From the NCBI RefSeq assembly GCF_902459665.1, contig NZ_CABPSL010000024.1, positions 1 through 61,080 of the forward strand: a stretch of 61,080 bases of DNA. The letters run 5' to 3'. This DNA comes from Pandoraea cepalis (lineage in GTDB: Bacteria > Pseudomonadota > Gammaproteobacteria > Burkholderiales > Burkholderiaceae). Below are positions 8,901 to 17,028 of the stretch, in pieces (within the stretch, counting starts at the first letter, position 1; every line of letters starts with the position of its first letter). The position numbers and the translations under genes were made by a program. The notes beneath the pieces were generated by a model, which made no database searches, was not told the DNA's origin, and was given only the letters and a program-made list of their open reading frames with translations.

Positions 8901-11619
8901 CCTGGTTCGCCAACATCGACGCTACGATAAACGTACGCTCGACGCCGCTGCCAATGTCGCGGCCAACCGCGCGCAAGTGGCTCGACATCGAAATGCCAGT
9001 CTGTGACGGGATCAGGCCTGCCGCAATCATGAATATCGTGGAGGCGGAAATCGCCAGCAATACCAGTGCCGACCAGACCCCGACAGGCGCCTGTGCGACT
9101 ACCCATGCGCACACCAGCGTAGCCAGCGCCGCTGGCGCAGTGAGCGAGCGACGCAAATTGTCGAGCATCTTCCATCGAGCCGCCGCCGGAATCGCCCCGC
9201 CGCGCTTGCCGACAATCCACGGCAGAAGTTGCCAGTCACCGCGGATCCACCGGTGCAGCCGGATGGCGGCGACCTGCGCATGCGAAGGGAAGTCTTCGAA
9301 CAGTTCGACATCCGTGACCAATCCGCAACGGGCGAAGTTGCCTTCGAAAAGGTCGTGGCTAAGAATCGTGTTCTCCGGAATTCGGTCTGCAAGCGCGGAT
9401 TCGAACGCATCGACGTCATACAGGCCTTTGCCGATGTAACTGCCCTCGCCAAGCAAATCCTGATACACATCGGACACGGCGCCGGCATAGGGATCGATGC
9501 CGTAGCGTCCCGAAAACAGGCGCGAATAGAGGGTTCCCTCGTGCATGGCGGGCAGTGTTGGCGTGATGCGCGGTTGCAGAATGCCGTAACCAGCGACCAC
9601 GCGCCGCGAGCCCCGATCGAAGTGCGGACGGTTCAGCGGGTGCGCGGCTGTGCCAACGAGCTGCCGCACGGCGTCGATAGGCAAACGCGTGTCGCTGTCG
9701 AGCGTGATGACGTACCGGACACCGGGAGGTGTCCACGGCGCACGTCCTTCGATGTCCATGAACGAGGTGTCGGTGGCACCTCGCAGCAGCCGGTTGAACT
9801 CGTGGAGTTTGCCCCGTTTGCGCTCCCATGCCAGCCATTTGCGCTGCGTTTCATTCCAACGGCGCCTGCGATGGAACAGGAAGAATCGTGGGGTATCGGC
9901 AGTGCTGTCTGCATAGCGGGAATTAAGCGTCGCAATGCGGGCGCTGGCGGCTGCCAGAAGCGGCATATCGCTGTCGATGTGCTCCGCATCGGCGTCGCGC
10001 CAGTCGGAGAGCAGGGCAAACCGGACGTCACCCTTGGCATTCGCAAGATAGTGCACTTCCAACTGTGCGACCTGTGCGGCGATGTCTGCCTCGTTCGTCA
10101 GCATCATCGGTACGACGACGAACGTTCTGAGTTCAGGCGAAATGCCGTCGGCCAGCTCAAGGCGCGGCAAGTGGCGGGGGGGGATCAGTCGGGCTAACGC
10201 GCGGTCGATGAGCAAAACGGCAAGCTCCGACGCCGGGAACAGACCACATACGGCCAATACAACCAGACCGGCGACGCCCACCCCCGCCGTGGCGCTGAGC
10301 AAGACGGGAATGGCCAGGATCAAGCCACTCAGCAGACAAACGCTCACGATGTAGGCCACCGCGCATTGCCGGGCATCATGCAACCGACAGCGACGGGCGA
10401 TCGGCACACGATACGCGATCTCACGCTCAAAGGCGCGCCGGCCGGCCGACAGAAGATAGTAGCCCGGGTCCGCGCGACGCGCCATGTCTTCGGCGTCAGC
10501 CGCATCGCCCGTGCCAGAAGCTGCGGCGGCCGCCCGGGTGTTCAGCGCTTGCGTGACCTCAAGCTCCGACAAGCGCGATCTTGCCGCCAATTTCTCGATC
10601 TCGTGCCGGTAGCCATCGCGAGTCGCAAAGTCCATTTCCGCGTAACCTGCGTTGTGGCGCAGATGCGCGTCGACCAGGCTGACGTCCTCGAACAGTGGCT
10701 GCCAATCGAACGCCCGCATGTCGCGCAAACTGGTGATGACATTGCGCACGCTCATGTTCGCAGCCGCCTGACTGGCGTGTTCGGCCTGGACGATCTCCTC
10801 AGCCGATTGTCCTTGTTGCGCCAGTTGGTCGCTCAGCCATTGCAGGGACCTATCCTGATAGCGCAGGCGCTGAATCAACTGGACCGTGAAAGCCGGCTCG
10901 AACGGCTCGAACGGCTCGACGACGCGCGCGTGTGTCGTCGCTACATCACCGGCAGCAGGGGGTGCAGTCTCTTTGTGCGCGAGTAGGTCATCCGCATATC
11001 GGTCGGCGGCCTGACGGCTCACCTGGGCTCGTGTGACTTGCGCGCAGAGGCGCCGGAGATTCTCGATCATCACGGCGCGCAGTGTGAGTGGCATGGCCCA
11101 AAGCTCTGCCATGGTCAGCGGCTCGACCTTCTGATAGGCGAGCAGGAAGCACGTGAGCAGCGCAGGATCGAAACGGCTGTCGGTGTGAGCCACGAAGGCC
11201 CACATCACACCATAGATGCGCGGGAGGCCACGCAACGGGCCGTCAAGCAGCCGCGGCAATGATCGGAAAGACTTCGTGTTCAGACCGTTCCGGACCTCTC
11301 TGAACTGGTCCGAGACGGTACGGAAATTGTCGAGTAACCATTCCGCAGCCGGGGTAATCGAGCGGCGCTGCAAGGTGGCGTGCGCGGTTGCGTCATAGCA
11401 CCGGCGCAATACACGCTCATTGTCGGCGGCGCGTAAGGTTAGCCCTCGGGTGCGCGGCGGATGCGCGGCGACTTGCTGGGCGCGCGCCAAACTGAGCGCA
11501 TGCTGCTCCAGTCGGTCGCGGCTGAACAACTCCGCGCGAATCGGGGCCTCCACAGGCCCGAAGTCGCTCGTCCCCCGTGGGGTTCCGACAAAGTAATCCA
11601 GTCCTGGCGGTTTCCACAT
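2977..11619 (-). CDS. ndvB: Cyclic beta-1,2-glucan synthase (NdvB/ChvB/Cgs type)
   Basis: 2880 residues, the usual size of this giant inner-membrane enzyme, which uses UDP-glucose to make cyclic periplasmic glucans for osmotic adaptation and host interaction. Order: N-terminal region; membrane segments near residue 440 (AVAYIVSVCLLSGLILAIPV); a family GT84 glycosyltransferase region with YVITLDSDTRLP at about 640; further membrane segments at about 850-1000; glucoamylase-like middle part; two beta-sandwich regions; and a C-terminal GH94 phosphorylase-like domain with GGGDWNDGLNRVG (about 2556), which by family knowledge trims chain length. The start has GGAGA seven bases upstream. A 110-residue gene ends 27 bp before it. 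Uninterrupted frame, so likely functional. Substrate linkage is inferred from homology. Confidence 0.88.
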   Translation of the reverse strand: MWKPPGLDYFVGTPRGTSDFGPVEAPIRAELFSRDRLEQHALSLARAQQVAAHPPRTRGLTLRAADNERVLRRCYDATAHATLQRRSITPAAEWLLDNFRTVSDQFREVRNGLNTKSFRSLPRLLDGPLRGLPRIYGVMWAFVAHTDSRFDPALLTCFLLAYQKVEPLTMAELWAMPLTLRAVMIENLRRLCAQVTRAQVSRQAADRYADDLLAHKETAPPAAGDVATTHARVVEPFEPFEPAFTVQLIQRLRYQDRSLQWLSDQLAQQGQSAEEIVQAEHASQAAANMSVRNVITSLRDMRAFDWQPLFEDVSLVDAHLRHNAGYAEMDFATRDGYRHEIEKLAARSRLSELEVTQALNTRAAAAASGTGDAADAEDMARRADPGYYLLSAGRRAFEREIAYRVPIARRCRLHDARQCAVAYIVSVCLLSGLILAIPVLLSATAGVGVAGLVVLAVCGLFPASELAVLLIDRALARLIPPRHLPRLELADGISPELRTFVVVPMMLTNEADIAAQVAQLEVHYLANAKGDVRFALLSDWRDADAEHIDSDMPLLAAASARIATLNSRYADSTADTPRFFLFHRRRRWNETQRKWLAWERKRGKLHEFNRLLRGATDTSFMDIEGRAPWTPPGVRYVITLDSDTRLPIDAVRQLVGTAAHPLNRPHFDRGSRRVVAGYGILQPRITPTLPAMHEGTLYSRLFSGRYGIDPYAGAVSDVYQDLLGEGSYIGKGLYDVDAFESALADRIPENTILSHDLFEGNFARCGLVTDVELFEDFPSHAQVAAIRLHRWIRGDWQLLPWIVGKRGGAIPAAARWKMLDNLRRSLTAPAALATLVCAWVVAQAPVGVWSALVLLAISASTIFMIAAGLIPSQTGISMSSHLRAVGRDIGSGVERTFIVASMLANQAWLAADAIARTLFRLTVSRRRLLEWVTAAQLKLHAGRSFGNFIWSLRGAITLTVLCAAIVTWLRPASLLWAAPFLIVWGLSPFVAQRISRQPRPARSSLVSTEDNEALRMAGRRIWRFFTTFVDDDNHHLPPDNFQEDPRPVVAHRSSPTNFGLYLLSVLSARDFGWIGVTETLERLERTLGTMSTLARYQGHFFNWYDTQDLSPLAPQYVSSVDSGNLAGHLLVVTSACEEIALEPVFGRAQLDGVLDTVALLRDAIAHESDDRRTLTVNRNHLYEELNALEHMLLQPVPSEPIDVIADASEGWRRRWCEIDHLATTLLDLAQTFVNERGDAAHSEVLYWVGAIRNNVKSHLLDLTPDVSPAGQSPRYFTASPLPGPDIAKRFEAVAALARRLFDEMDFRFLFASDRRLFSIGYRMADAELDNSYYDLLASESRLTSFIAIAKGDVPATHWFRLGRIMAPYGKAAVLMSWSGSMFEYLMPSLVMDYPHRSLLDSSCGLAVASQIAYGRTRSVPWGISESACNIRDRAMTYQYADFGVPELALKRGLARSLVIAPYATVLAAMYDLPHAVTNLKRLDGVGARGVFGYYDAIDYTPSRLPKNCNAVPVRTYMAHHQGMSLVALTNVLFGDIMRQRFHRQPVARAADLLLHEANPREISAVDLAPDIADTPTGIEAIVPVMRRFYSAGQTPPATHLLSNGEYSVMITAAGSGYSLCGNAAVTRWREDLTCDRWGSYLFLRDTANDAVWSATFQPVDIEPDAYDVAFSEDRASIVRQEGSLVSTLEIMVSPEDNAEVRRLSITNEGALTREIEVTSYAEVVLAPMASDTAHPAFSNLFVQTEYLPEVQGLLAMRRPRGGTDTPLWAAHVLARSPHGGNVGYETDRARFITRGRTIRDPLAVMDGRPLSNTVGPVLDPIFSLRTRIIVAPGATEHLVFSTMVAPSREALLDLTDKYHDPASFQRISTLAWTQGQVNLHYLGITADDAHLFQFIANRVLYVDTAMRAAAEVLKRNTLSAPSLWRFGISGDLPIVLVRVDDQDDRDIVRQLLRAHEYWQGKGVPVDLVILNERKVSYIEDLQVSLQTMVSGTQVTSGPNDGRGSISVIRADGLEAAEMTLLLTAARVVLAGARQGSLEEQVVRMGRSITHMPLSIGRTRATRGDDIADTPLPAPALEYFNGLGGFAEQGREYVTVLGPGQRTPAPWLNVIANPEFGFQVSESGGGYTWSANSQANQLTPWSNDPVVDPCSEAFFLRDDETGHLWSPTASPIRLENTRYIASHGFGYSRFEHAVYGIKTELVQFVSWHDPVKLSVLTIENRSKRPRRLSAAAYVEWALGAGRARNAPFVVSEIDSVTGAMFATNAWNAEFSERVAFLDWLGKQSSWTGNRTEFIGRNGDLAHPAGLISDAALSNATGAGMDPCGVLLTHITLAPGERVELTLLLGQANDRDAARRYIQRYRGTSSATVLTSVKSEWRAILTQLQVETPDRATDLMLNGWLLYQVLSCRMWARAAFYQASGGFGFRDQLQDCMALCHARPDLARAHLLKAAARQFVEGDVQHWWHPPSGRGVRTHISDDRLWLPYSVIHYVRVTGDTKILDEPVPYLEGRAVPDTEENAYYVPTVTAQSGTLFEHCQRAIDCSLATGTHGLPLIGGGDWNDGLNRVGMEGKGESIWLGWFLHATALPFADLAQTRGEVDAAARWRAHAERLHAALNNGAWDGAWYLRAYFDDGTPLGTAGDAECRIDSIAQSWSVISGAGDVDRQRRAMESVEHYLVRPGDDLILLLTPPFDKMARDPGYIKGYLPGIRENGGQYAHAATWCMIAYAKMGDGNRAGDMLKMLNPINHADTRAGVHAYKVEPYVMAGDIYASPTHVRRGGWTWYTGAAGWMHRGTVESILGLDKRGNALRITPCIPREWRGYRLIYQFGESRYLISIANPHGQSQGPASVTVDGQLLEGSDPDIPLVDDGRTHRVQVSLLPPV

Positions 11620-11646
11620 GCCGATGTCTCCGGCGTTGCACGGCTA

Positions 11647-11979
11647 TCAGGAGAACACGGGATGCTTGTCATCCAGACCGACGACCTCGTCGTAAATGTG
11701 GTCTCGCGTATGGGGGTCGAAGTGCTGCCAGATTCGAGCGATCCAGTATCTCAGCTTGCGCTGGAAGACGTCGCGCCCGCTTACCGGAATGGCCGGGAAC
11801 TGGATATTTTCACCAATCAATTTTCCCTGCAAGTACTTGTGGGCGTTCGCTCTCACATACGCCTTGGCTTTCATCAGATCCGTGGCGCTAGAGGAAAACG
11901 ACAGATCCAGACATGTCAATGTCCAGACCGCGTCCTGACGTTCTCCGTAGACATGAAGCAGTATCCTTTCCTTTCTCAT
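11647..11979 (-). CDS. Hypothetical protein preceding the glucan synthase
   Basis: 110 residues from MRKERILLHVYGERQD, chosen because AAGAGGAG lies at correct spacing before this ATG; an upstream in-frame ATG adds ten residues without a good site. The N-terminal half (ILLHVYGERQDAVWTLTCLDLSFSSSATDL) weakly resembles the HicB-like fold, which covers many orphan proteins. The C-terminal half is rich in aromatic and basic residues. It ends 27 bp before ndvB, so the two are probably co-transcribed; a role linked to glucan synthesis is only positional inference. Confidence 0.7.
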   Translation of the reverse strand: MRKERILLHVYGERQDAVWTLTCLDLSFSSSATDLMKAKAYVRANAHKYLQGKLIGENIQFPAIPVSGRDVFQRKLRYWIARIWQHFDPHTRDHIYDEVVGLDDKHPVFS

Positions 11980-12043
11980 GATCGACTCCTCTTGGCGCAT
12001 GCGCGGCATAGGTATTTGACCATCATCGCGGCTTTTGCCGACC

Positions 12044-12069
12044 GAGTCGGTTCGATACCGAACGGACTC
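12044..12069. promoter_or_regulatory. Inverted repeat in the divergent promoter region
   Basis: GAGTCGGTTCG, ATAC, CGAACGGACTC: 11-bp arms with one mismatch and a 4-bp spacer. It lies between the minus-strand gene starting at 11979 and the plus-strand PRC-barrel gene at 12191. The inner TCGGT...ACCGA half-sites recur in the transketolase upstream region at 21104-21130. Candidate operator. Confidence 0.45.
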
Positions 12070-12190
12070 GCCAGATACTTTGAAGTACGGTGAGAACGAC
12101 TACGGCGTCTGACCGTCTCCATCGCGTGGTGTTTGTGTACATGCAACGGCCGGGCGCCGTCATTGACAGGCGATTCACGGGAGGTTTGCC

Positions 12191-13009
12191 ATGTTACGAA
12201 CCCTGGACGAACTGGAGGGCTGCACCGTCCGCGCGACTGACGGTGATGTCGGTCTCGTGAAAGATCTGTACTTCGACGACAAGGCGTGGGTCGTCAGATA
12301 CCTCGTTGTGGAAACCGGGACGTGGCTTGCGAACCGGCAGGTATTGATCTCGCCGATCTCGATTGGCCAGAGCGACTGGCTCGACGACATCATCCCGGTC
12401 ACGATCACCAGGGACCAGGTCAAGCACAGTCCGAACATCGACATGCACAAGCCGGTTTCCCGCGAGCATGAAGCCGACTATCTGGCGTATTACGGGTACC
12501 CGGACTACTGGGGCGGCATGGGCGCATGGGGAGAATGCGCGTTTCCGGGCGGCCTCGCAAGCGGCAGCCGTTCTGAACTGGATGCATTTCGTGCGGCACG
12601 AGAAGCTGCGAATTCCAACGACGAGGGCGTGAATCGGCCGCGACACGATCCGCATCTGCGCAGTGCCGATGCGGTGAGCAACTATCACATCCATGCGAGC
12701 GACGGGGACATCGGACACGTGGAAGGCTTGCTCGTGGATGTTCACACCTGGGCGCTGCGCTACCTCATCGTGAACACCAGCAACTGGTGGATGGGCCATC
12801 TGGTGGCCGTCCCCGTGAAGGTGATCGAGCAAATGAACTGGCTAGACGCGACTGTTTCGCTGGCGCTGACGCGCGAAGCGGTGAAAGCCGCGCCGCCCTA
12901 CGATGCCAAGGCCCGGCTCGATCGACGCCAGGAAATCAGCATCCATAACCACTTCGGCCGCGCGGGCTACTGGGACGATCCGCCGGCTAACAAGCGAGAG
13001 GACAGTTAG
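12191..13009 (+). CDS. Protein with two PRC-barrel domains
   Basis: 272 residues with two PRC-barrel beta-domains, about 1-90 (LDELEGCTVRATDGDVGLVKDLYFDDKAW) and about 150-245 (NYHIHASDGDIGHVEGLLVDVHTW). A linker rich in Tyr, Gly and Trp joins them. PRC-barrels mediate protein or RNA interaction; free-standing bacterial copies are common in stress-gene clusters but their role is unclear. The ribosome-binding site is GGGAGG seven bases upstream. It starts a plus-strand pair with the SPFH gene (80 bp gap). No signal peptide or membrane segment, so cytoplasmic. Confidence 0.85.
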   Translation: MLRTLDELEGCTVRATDGDVGLVKDLYFDDKAWVVRYLVVETGTWLANRQVLISPISIGQSDWLDDIIPVTITRDQVKHSPNIDMHKPVSREHEADYLAYYGYPDYWGGMGAWGECAFPGGLASGSRSELDAFRAAREAANSNDEGVNRPRHDPHLRSADAVSNYHIHASDGDIGHVEGLLVDVHTWALRYLIVNTSNWWMGHLVAVPVKVIEQMNWLDATVSLALTREAVKAAPPYDAKARLDRRQEISIHNHFGRAGYWDDPPANKREDS

Positions 13010-13089
13010 GGGCGTGGCTTCAAGGCCCCGCATCTTGATCGTCTCGATACGCCGGTGGACTGAAATCCGCCTGCACAGGAGCGCCCAAC

Positions 13090-13959
13090 ATGAATTCCAT
13101 CACTTCATTCCTGGTACTGGTTCTGCTTCTCGCGGGAGCCGTGGCTGGCGTCTACGTCAGTCCGTATCTGGCACCATGCTTTCTCGTCGCTGCCGTATTG
13201 CTGGGTTCGACGCTGAAGATGGCTAACGCATGGCAGAAGTTCGTGATCCTGCGCGCCGGCAAACTGCAAAGTGTGAAGGGCCCGGGACTGTTCATGATTC
13301 TACCGGTCATCGATAGCATCACGGCAGTGATCGACGAACGCATTCAAACCACGGCATTCAACGCCGAGCAAGCGCTGACAAAGGACACCGTGCCAGTCAA
13401 CGTCGACGCGATCATCTTCTGGCACGTCGACGATGCCCAGAAGGCCGCCCTGGCGATCACGGATTACCGGCAGGCGATCGACCGGGTGTCTCAGACCTCC
13501 TTACGCGAGATGATAGGCGCGTCGATGCTATCGACCCTGCTTTCCGATCGGAAGGCATCGGACGAACAACTGCGCGCGGAAATCGGCGCCAAGACGGCCG
13601 CATGGGGCATCGCGGTGATGTCGGTGGAGGTGCGCGACGTCGCCATTCCGGTCGCCCTCCAGGACGCCATGTCGAGGCAGGCTCAGGCCGAGCGCGAAAA
13701 GCAGGCTCGCATGATTCTCGGATCTGCGGAAGCCATCGTCGCGGCGAAGTTTGTGGAGGCTGCGGCAGTTTACGAAGGACATCCGCAGGCGTTGCAACTG
13801 CGCGCCATGAATATCATCTACGAGACGACCAAAGAACGCGGCGCCACCATTCTGATGCCGTCCTCGATGGTCGACAGCATGAATCCGGTAGCGATATCGT
13901 TTGCTGTAGCCAGCACCGACCTGGGCAATTCGATGCCGGGACTGAAGACAGCCGCGTAG
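13090..13959 (+). CDS. SPFH/slipin (stomatin-like) membrane protein
   Basis: 289 residues. Two hydrophobic N-terminal stretches (about 3-25 and 27-45), then an SPFH/Band 7 domain: FVILRAGKLQSVKGPGLFMI, AEQALTKDTVPVNVDAIIFWHV, SLREMIGASMLSTLLSDR and AWGIAVMSVEVRDVAIP. It closes with a coiled-coil tail (MSRQAQAEREKQARMILGSAEA). These proteins oligomerise on membranes and organise lipid microdomains or control proteases. AGGAG precedes the ATG. No NfeD-type partner gene is adjacent, so its protease partner is unknown. Confidence 0.9.
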   Translation: MNSITSFLVLVLLLAGAVAGVYVSPYLAPCFLVAAVLLGSTLKMANAWQKFVILRAGKLQSVKGPGLFMILPVIDSITAVIDERIQTTAFNAEQALTKDTVPVNVDAIIFWHVDDAQKAALAITDYRQAIDRVSQTSLREMIGASMLSTLLSDRKASDEQLRAEIGAKTAAWGIAVMSVEVRDVAIPVALQDAMSRQAQAEREKQARMILGSAEAIVAAKFVEAAAVYEGHPQALQLRAMNIIYETTKERGATILMPSSMVDSMNPVAISFAVASTDLGNSMPGLKTAA

Positions 13960-13996
13960 TCTCCGATCTACCGCATGTGGCGGGGCTGCCGTCGAT

Positions 13997-15253
13997 CTAG
14001 TCGCCCAGGAGTTCCGCCACAGGCTGGAAGTGCTCCACGTGCTGCGATATGACCTTCACGATGACAATGATCGGGATGCTCAGCAGCATGCCGGCGATTC
14101 CCCAGAGCCAGCCCCAGAAAAGCAGCGAGACGAAGATGGCGACCGGATTCATCTTGGCGATCTTCCCGGTAATCCACGTGGAGACGAAGGTTCCGACGAG
14201 CGTCGCAATCGCAAGAGACGTCCCCGAGACCAGCAGCGCCATCGAGAACGATTGCAACTGCATGTACGCGGCCATACCGGTCGCCGCAGCGCTCACGCCC
14301 GGCCCGAGGTAGGGCACCACATGCAAAAGTCCCGTCGCCAGGGCCCAGGCCCCCGCGTTATCCAGACCCATTGCGCGAAACGCAACCCAACTGAGCCCGC
14401 CGACCAGCATATTGGTCACGAGCAGCATCAGCATGTATTGCTGTATGGAGTTGTTGATGTCGTCGAGAATGCGCACGGTGATTTTTTTCGACGATAGCGA
14501 CGGCCCCGCCAACCGCACGAGCTTGCGCTTGAACGTGTCTCCGCTGACCAAAAGAAAAAATGCCAGCAGGATCACTGTCAGGGCTTGGGCAATGAATCCC
14601 AGCGCCCCCATTGAACCCACCCACAGAAAGGTGCTCAGCTTGAAAGCGGGCTGATCCAGCACGACATGCGTCACCGACTGCCTCGGCGGCGAGGACAGGT
14701 CGGAGGCCCGATTGGCCGCGTTCTCGATCGCCCCCGCAGCGGCTTTCATCTTTTGAAGATTGCCGAATGTGCCGCTGTGCAGGTTATCCAATAAGGTCGA
14801 GAACGTCCGTGTGACCGCAGGTAACTGCTCGACCACTCTGTCGATCTGATCGCGCAAGGGATAGCTGCCGGACACGAATATGCCGACGACGGCGAGCATC
14901 ACGATAACGGCGCCAGCGTAACGTCCGACTCTTAGCTTCCCCAGCCCAACGACCAGAGGGTTGAGGGTGTAAGCAAGGAAGACGCCGAGCAGGACCGGGA
15001 CGACAAATCGTTGCGCCCACTCAAGGGCGAATAGGACGGCGAGCGTCGCCAGAATGCCCAGTGCCAGGCCTCGCGCGTCCACTGGCATGCGCGGTGTCGG
15101 CTCGACCAGGGACGCTGCCGTGTCCACGCCTTCCGAGCTGTTCGCGGATAGGGGCGGGCTGGCGTCGGGTCGTTGCGAGATTGGGCCGCCATGACTTCCT
15201 ATAGATCCGAAAAGACGAGCCGCGCCCCGGTTGATCCATGCGAATGACCACAC
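13997..15253 (-). CDS. AI-2E family (PerM-type) transporter
   Basis: 418 residues from a GTG start with a perfect AGGAGG six bases upstream; a far-upstream ATG (15346) has no such site and would add 31 atypical residues. About eight membrane segments: the pair LALGILATLAVLFALEWAQR and FVVPVLLGVFLAYTLNPLVV, then a long extracytoplasmic part with amphipathic helices, then the C-terminal set ending LLFWGWLWGIAGMLLSIPII, a hallmark of the family. Members include the AI-2 exporter TqsA and sodium-proton antiporters, so substrate cannot be deduced. Convergent with the SPFH gene (37 bp gap). Confidence 0.88.
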   Translation of the reverse strand: MWSFAWINRGAARLFGSIGSHGGPISQRPDASPPLSANSSEGVDTAASLVEPTPRMPVDARGLALGILATLAVLFALEWAQRFVVPVLLGVFLAYTLNPLVVGLGKLRVGRYAGAVIVMLAVVGIFVSGSYPLRDQIDRVVEQLPAVTRTFSTLLDNLHSGTFGNLQKMKAAAGAIENAANRASDLSSPPRQSVTHVVLDQPAFKLSTFLWVGSMGALGFIAQALTVILLAFFLLVSGDTFKRKLVRLAGPSLSSKKITVRILDDINNSIQQYMLMLLVTNMLVGGLSWVAFRAMGLDNAGAWALATGLLHVVPYLGPGVSAAATGMAAYMQLQSFSMALLVSGTSLAIATLVGTFVSTWITGKIAKMNPVAIFVSLLFWGWLWGIAGMLLSIPIIVIVKVISQHVEHFQPVAELLGD

Positions 15254-15475
15254 GGTGGACCTCCTGATTCGTAGGAATATGCGAGCGAGTCCATAGGCTC
15301 GATCGATTGAAGGGCATGTGGCGTGATGCTCGTTTGCAAGCGGCACTTGCCGCTATGGGCAGCGCAAAATGAAACCCTTCGTGACAAACAGAAGCACCGC
15401 ATAACGCGTGACAATCACCTCGCTTCCTCGGTGAGACTCACCGATCTCTTCATGCTGTTATCGAAGTTGTGCAAA

Positions 15476-15937
15476 CTATCGCGGGCCAACGGTCAATCCC
15501 GAGCTATCTACGCGCTTGACGCCCTTGACATGTTCCGCAATGCGCTTCGCACCGCTGACGGCGTCTTGACTGGCAAGCGTCCCAGTCAACACGACTACGC
15601 CGTGGGTGGTCTTCACGCTGACGTTCGTGCCGTCGCTGATGCTATTCGCGAGGAGCTCGGATTTCACTTTGGTAGTAATCCAACTGTCGGACATGACACG
15701 TTCCGAACGGTGCATGTCGCTCTTGGCCTCAGAGGTCATGCTGCTGTCCTCGGCCTTTGCGGGCACAAGCGCGAGGCCAAGTGCGATTGCCAAGCCGCCA
15801 GTGAGCGCCCCGCGCCAAGCGGGCCGATGGACGCGAACCATGTTCAGCAGATGTTTCCTTGGCTTGGGAGTGGTGGGTCGCACATCGGTGCCGAGACCCT
15901 CGGCAACAGCGGGAACCACGGAAATTTGCGTAGTCAT
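15476..15937 (-). CDS. BON-domain periplasmic protein (OsmY-like)
   Basis: 153 residues. A basic N-terminus is followed by a hydrophobic stretch ([19 protein letters not shown], about 45-63), a signal peptide ending AKA-ED. A single BON domain occupies about 80-150 (SDSWITTKVKSELLANSISDG...VVVLTGTLASQDAVSGAKRIAEHVKGVKRV). BON domains bind phospholipid and, in OsmY-type proteins, act in the periplasm under osmotic stress. GGAGATCGCC precedes ATG. A half-site of the island palindrome (GTACGTCA, about 15977-15984) lies about 40 bp upstream. Confidence 0.88.
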   Translation of the reverse strand: MTTQISVVPAVAEGLGTDVRPTTPKPRKHLLNMVRVHRPAWRGALTGGLAIALGLALVPAKAEDSSMTSEAKSDMHRSERVMSDSWITTKVKSELLANSISDGTNVSVKTTHGVVVLTGTLASQDAVSGAKRIAEHVKGVKRVDSSGLTVGPR

Positions 15938-16159
15938 GGCGATCTCCGTATTACCACGGTGGCCTTAACCGGACGTCGGCATGACGTACGCGAGGCGAAC
16001 CGGACGCGACCATTCACAATTCAGGCCGCGCTCAACCGCACGGCTGAGAAGCTCAGCATGCGCGTACGTCTGCGACATGTCAGTCCGCTACCGAACCGAT
16101 GGGCCGCATTCGGCGTGCGGACTGTCAACGCTTGGGGCACTGGCGAATCGTCCAGGCGC

Positions 16160-16179
16160 GTACGTTGACGTACCGTATC
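16160..16179 (-). promoter_or_regulatory. Conserved island palindrome, copy 1
   Basis: On the minus strand GATACGGTACGTCAACGTAC. It matches 19 of 20 bases of the copy at 23004-23023, and the 14-bp core GTACGTCAACGTAC matches 12 of 14 bases of the copy at 25180-25193. Candidate binding site of an unidentified regulator. Confidence 0.6.
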
Positions 16180-16320
16180 TGGATGCGCGCGGGCATGGCG
16201 TAAGCGTGTCATTGACGATCATGGATGCGGGCTTCGTGGTGGGCGGGCAGTACGGCAAAGGATCGCTGCGCGTTGCAGACCACACTGTGGGATTAAATCG
16301 TTGTGATGCCGCGCATTGAA

Positions 16321-16344
16321 CCGGGCCCCCGAATGGGGGCTCGG
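16321..16344 (-). terminator. GC-rich hairpin downstream of the zinc-ribbon gene
   Basis: CCGGGCCCCC gaat GGGGGCTCGG forms a 10-bp stem (one G-U pair) with a 4-nt loop, 35 bp past the stop of the minus-strand zinc-ribbon gene. There is no T-tract, so termination is plausible but not certain. Confidence 0.5.
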
Positions 16345-16378
16345 TCCGTTAGCGCACCAGACCTTTTGGTGTGGCGAT

Positions 16379-16549
16379 TTACTCGTCGGAAAGCTGCACC
16401 AGCGCTGCTGTCTCGCCCGGTGTAGCCACGTTGACAAGCTTGTTTCTCGCACCGCAGCCGGGGCAATCGAAATAAAAGCCGAGGTCGTTGACTTCCGGAG
16501 TCACGTCCGGAAAGTCGCTCAACTCGCCGCACGTTCTGCATGTGAACAT
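16379..16549 (-). CDS. 56-residue zinc-ribbon protein
   Basis: Starts MFTCRTCGELSDFPD and contains CRTCG at residues 4-8 and CPGCGARNK at about 28-36, i.e. two CxxC knuckles about 21 residues apart, as in rubredoxin-like or zinc-ribbon folds. GGGAGAGG at seven bases gives strong support for the start, and a GC hairpin follows the stop. The protein ends acidic (VQLSDE). It probably binds one zinc or iron; its partner is unknown. Short enough to be missed by automatic callers. Confidence 0.7.
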   Translation of the reverse strand: MFTCRTCGELSDFPDVTPEVNDLGFYFDCPGCGARNKLVNVATPGETAALVQLSDE

Positions 16550-16774
16550 CTGCCTCTCCCTAACGTCTTGACGAAAGTGCTTTACCAGCCACTCGGCGCC
16601 GATGACCTAAGCCGCTCAAGGGTCGTCAGTGCCGCTCGAACCCATATCGATGGCGTGATGCAGAGGCTAAGGGCGGACGTCCCGAACGTCTGTCCGATAG
16701 CGAACAATCTTTGATCCGGGGAGGACGGGGAGGAGGGGCCGCCAGCGAACAGACGCAACCTCGGTGCGCAGATA

Positions 16775-17014
16775 ATGCTAGACAACGCCAACAGGGCGCA
16801 GTCGTTGCTTAAAACACACGCCGATGGCGAAAACCATATGAGCGTCGTTGACGATTTGCGGTCATACGGTCAAGTTGCCAAGGCCCATGCCGACGGTATC
16901 GGGAAACTGATGCCCGCCTTAGAGGCGCGTTACAACAGCATGTCCGACGTGCAGAAGCACAATGCCGACCTGATATTCCGCAAGGAAGGTCATCAAGTGG
17001 GCCACAAGCGCTGA
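16775..17014 (+). CDS. Small hypothetical protein, Spy/LTXXQ-like C-terminus
   Basis: 79 residues. The segment HADGIGKLMPALEARYNSMSDVQKHNADLIFR resembles the last helix of Spy/LTXXQ-type periplasmic chaperones (LSxxQK). No signal peptide is present and the ATG has no clear ribosome-binding site; an internal ATG at 16838 (MSVVDDLRS) is an alternative. It may be the surviving C-terminal part of a longer gene. Confidence 0.4.
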   Translation: MLDNANRAQSLLKTHADGENHMSVVDDLRSYGQVAKAHADGIGKLMPALEARYNSMSDVQKHNADLIFRKEGHQVGHKR

Positions 17015-17028
17015 GAAGGCAGGAGTCT

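Larger units (their letters stand above)
15938..16378. promoter_or_regulatory. Intergenic region with repeated GTACGT-type elements
   Basis: I see no convincing gene. It contains the full palindrome at 16160-16179, a degenerate version near 16064 (gtacgtctgcgac), a reverse half-site near 15977, a CTACCGAAC element at about 16086 and a strong GC hairpin at 16321-16344. It is likely a regulatory region for the BON gene. Confidence 0.5.
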
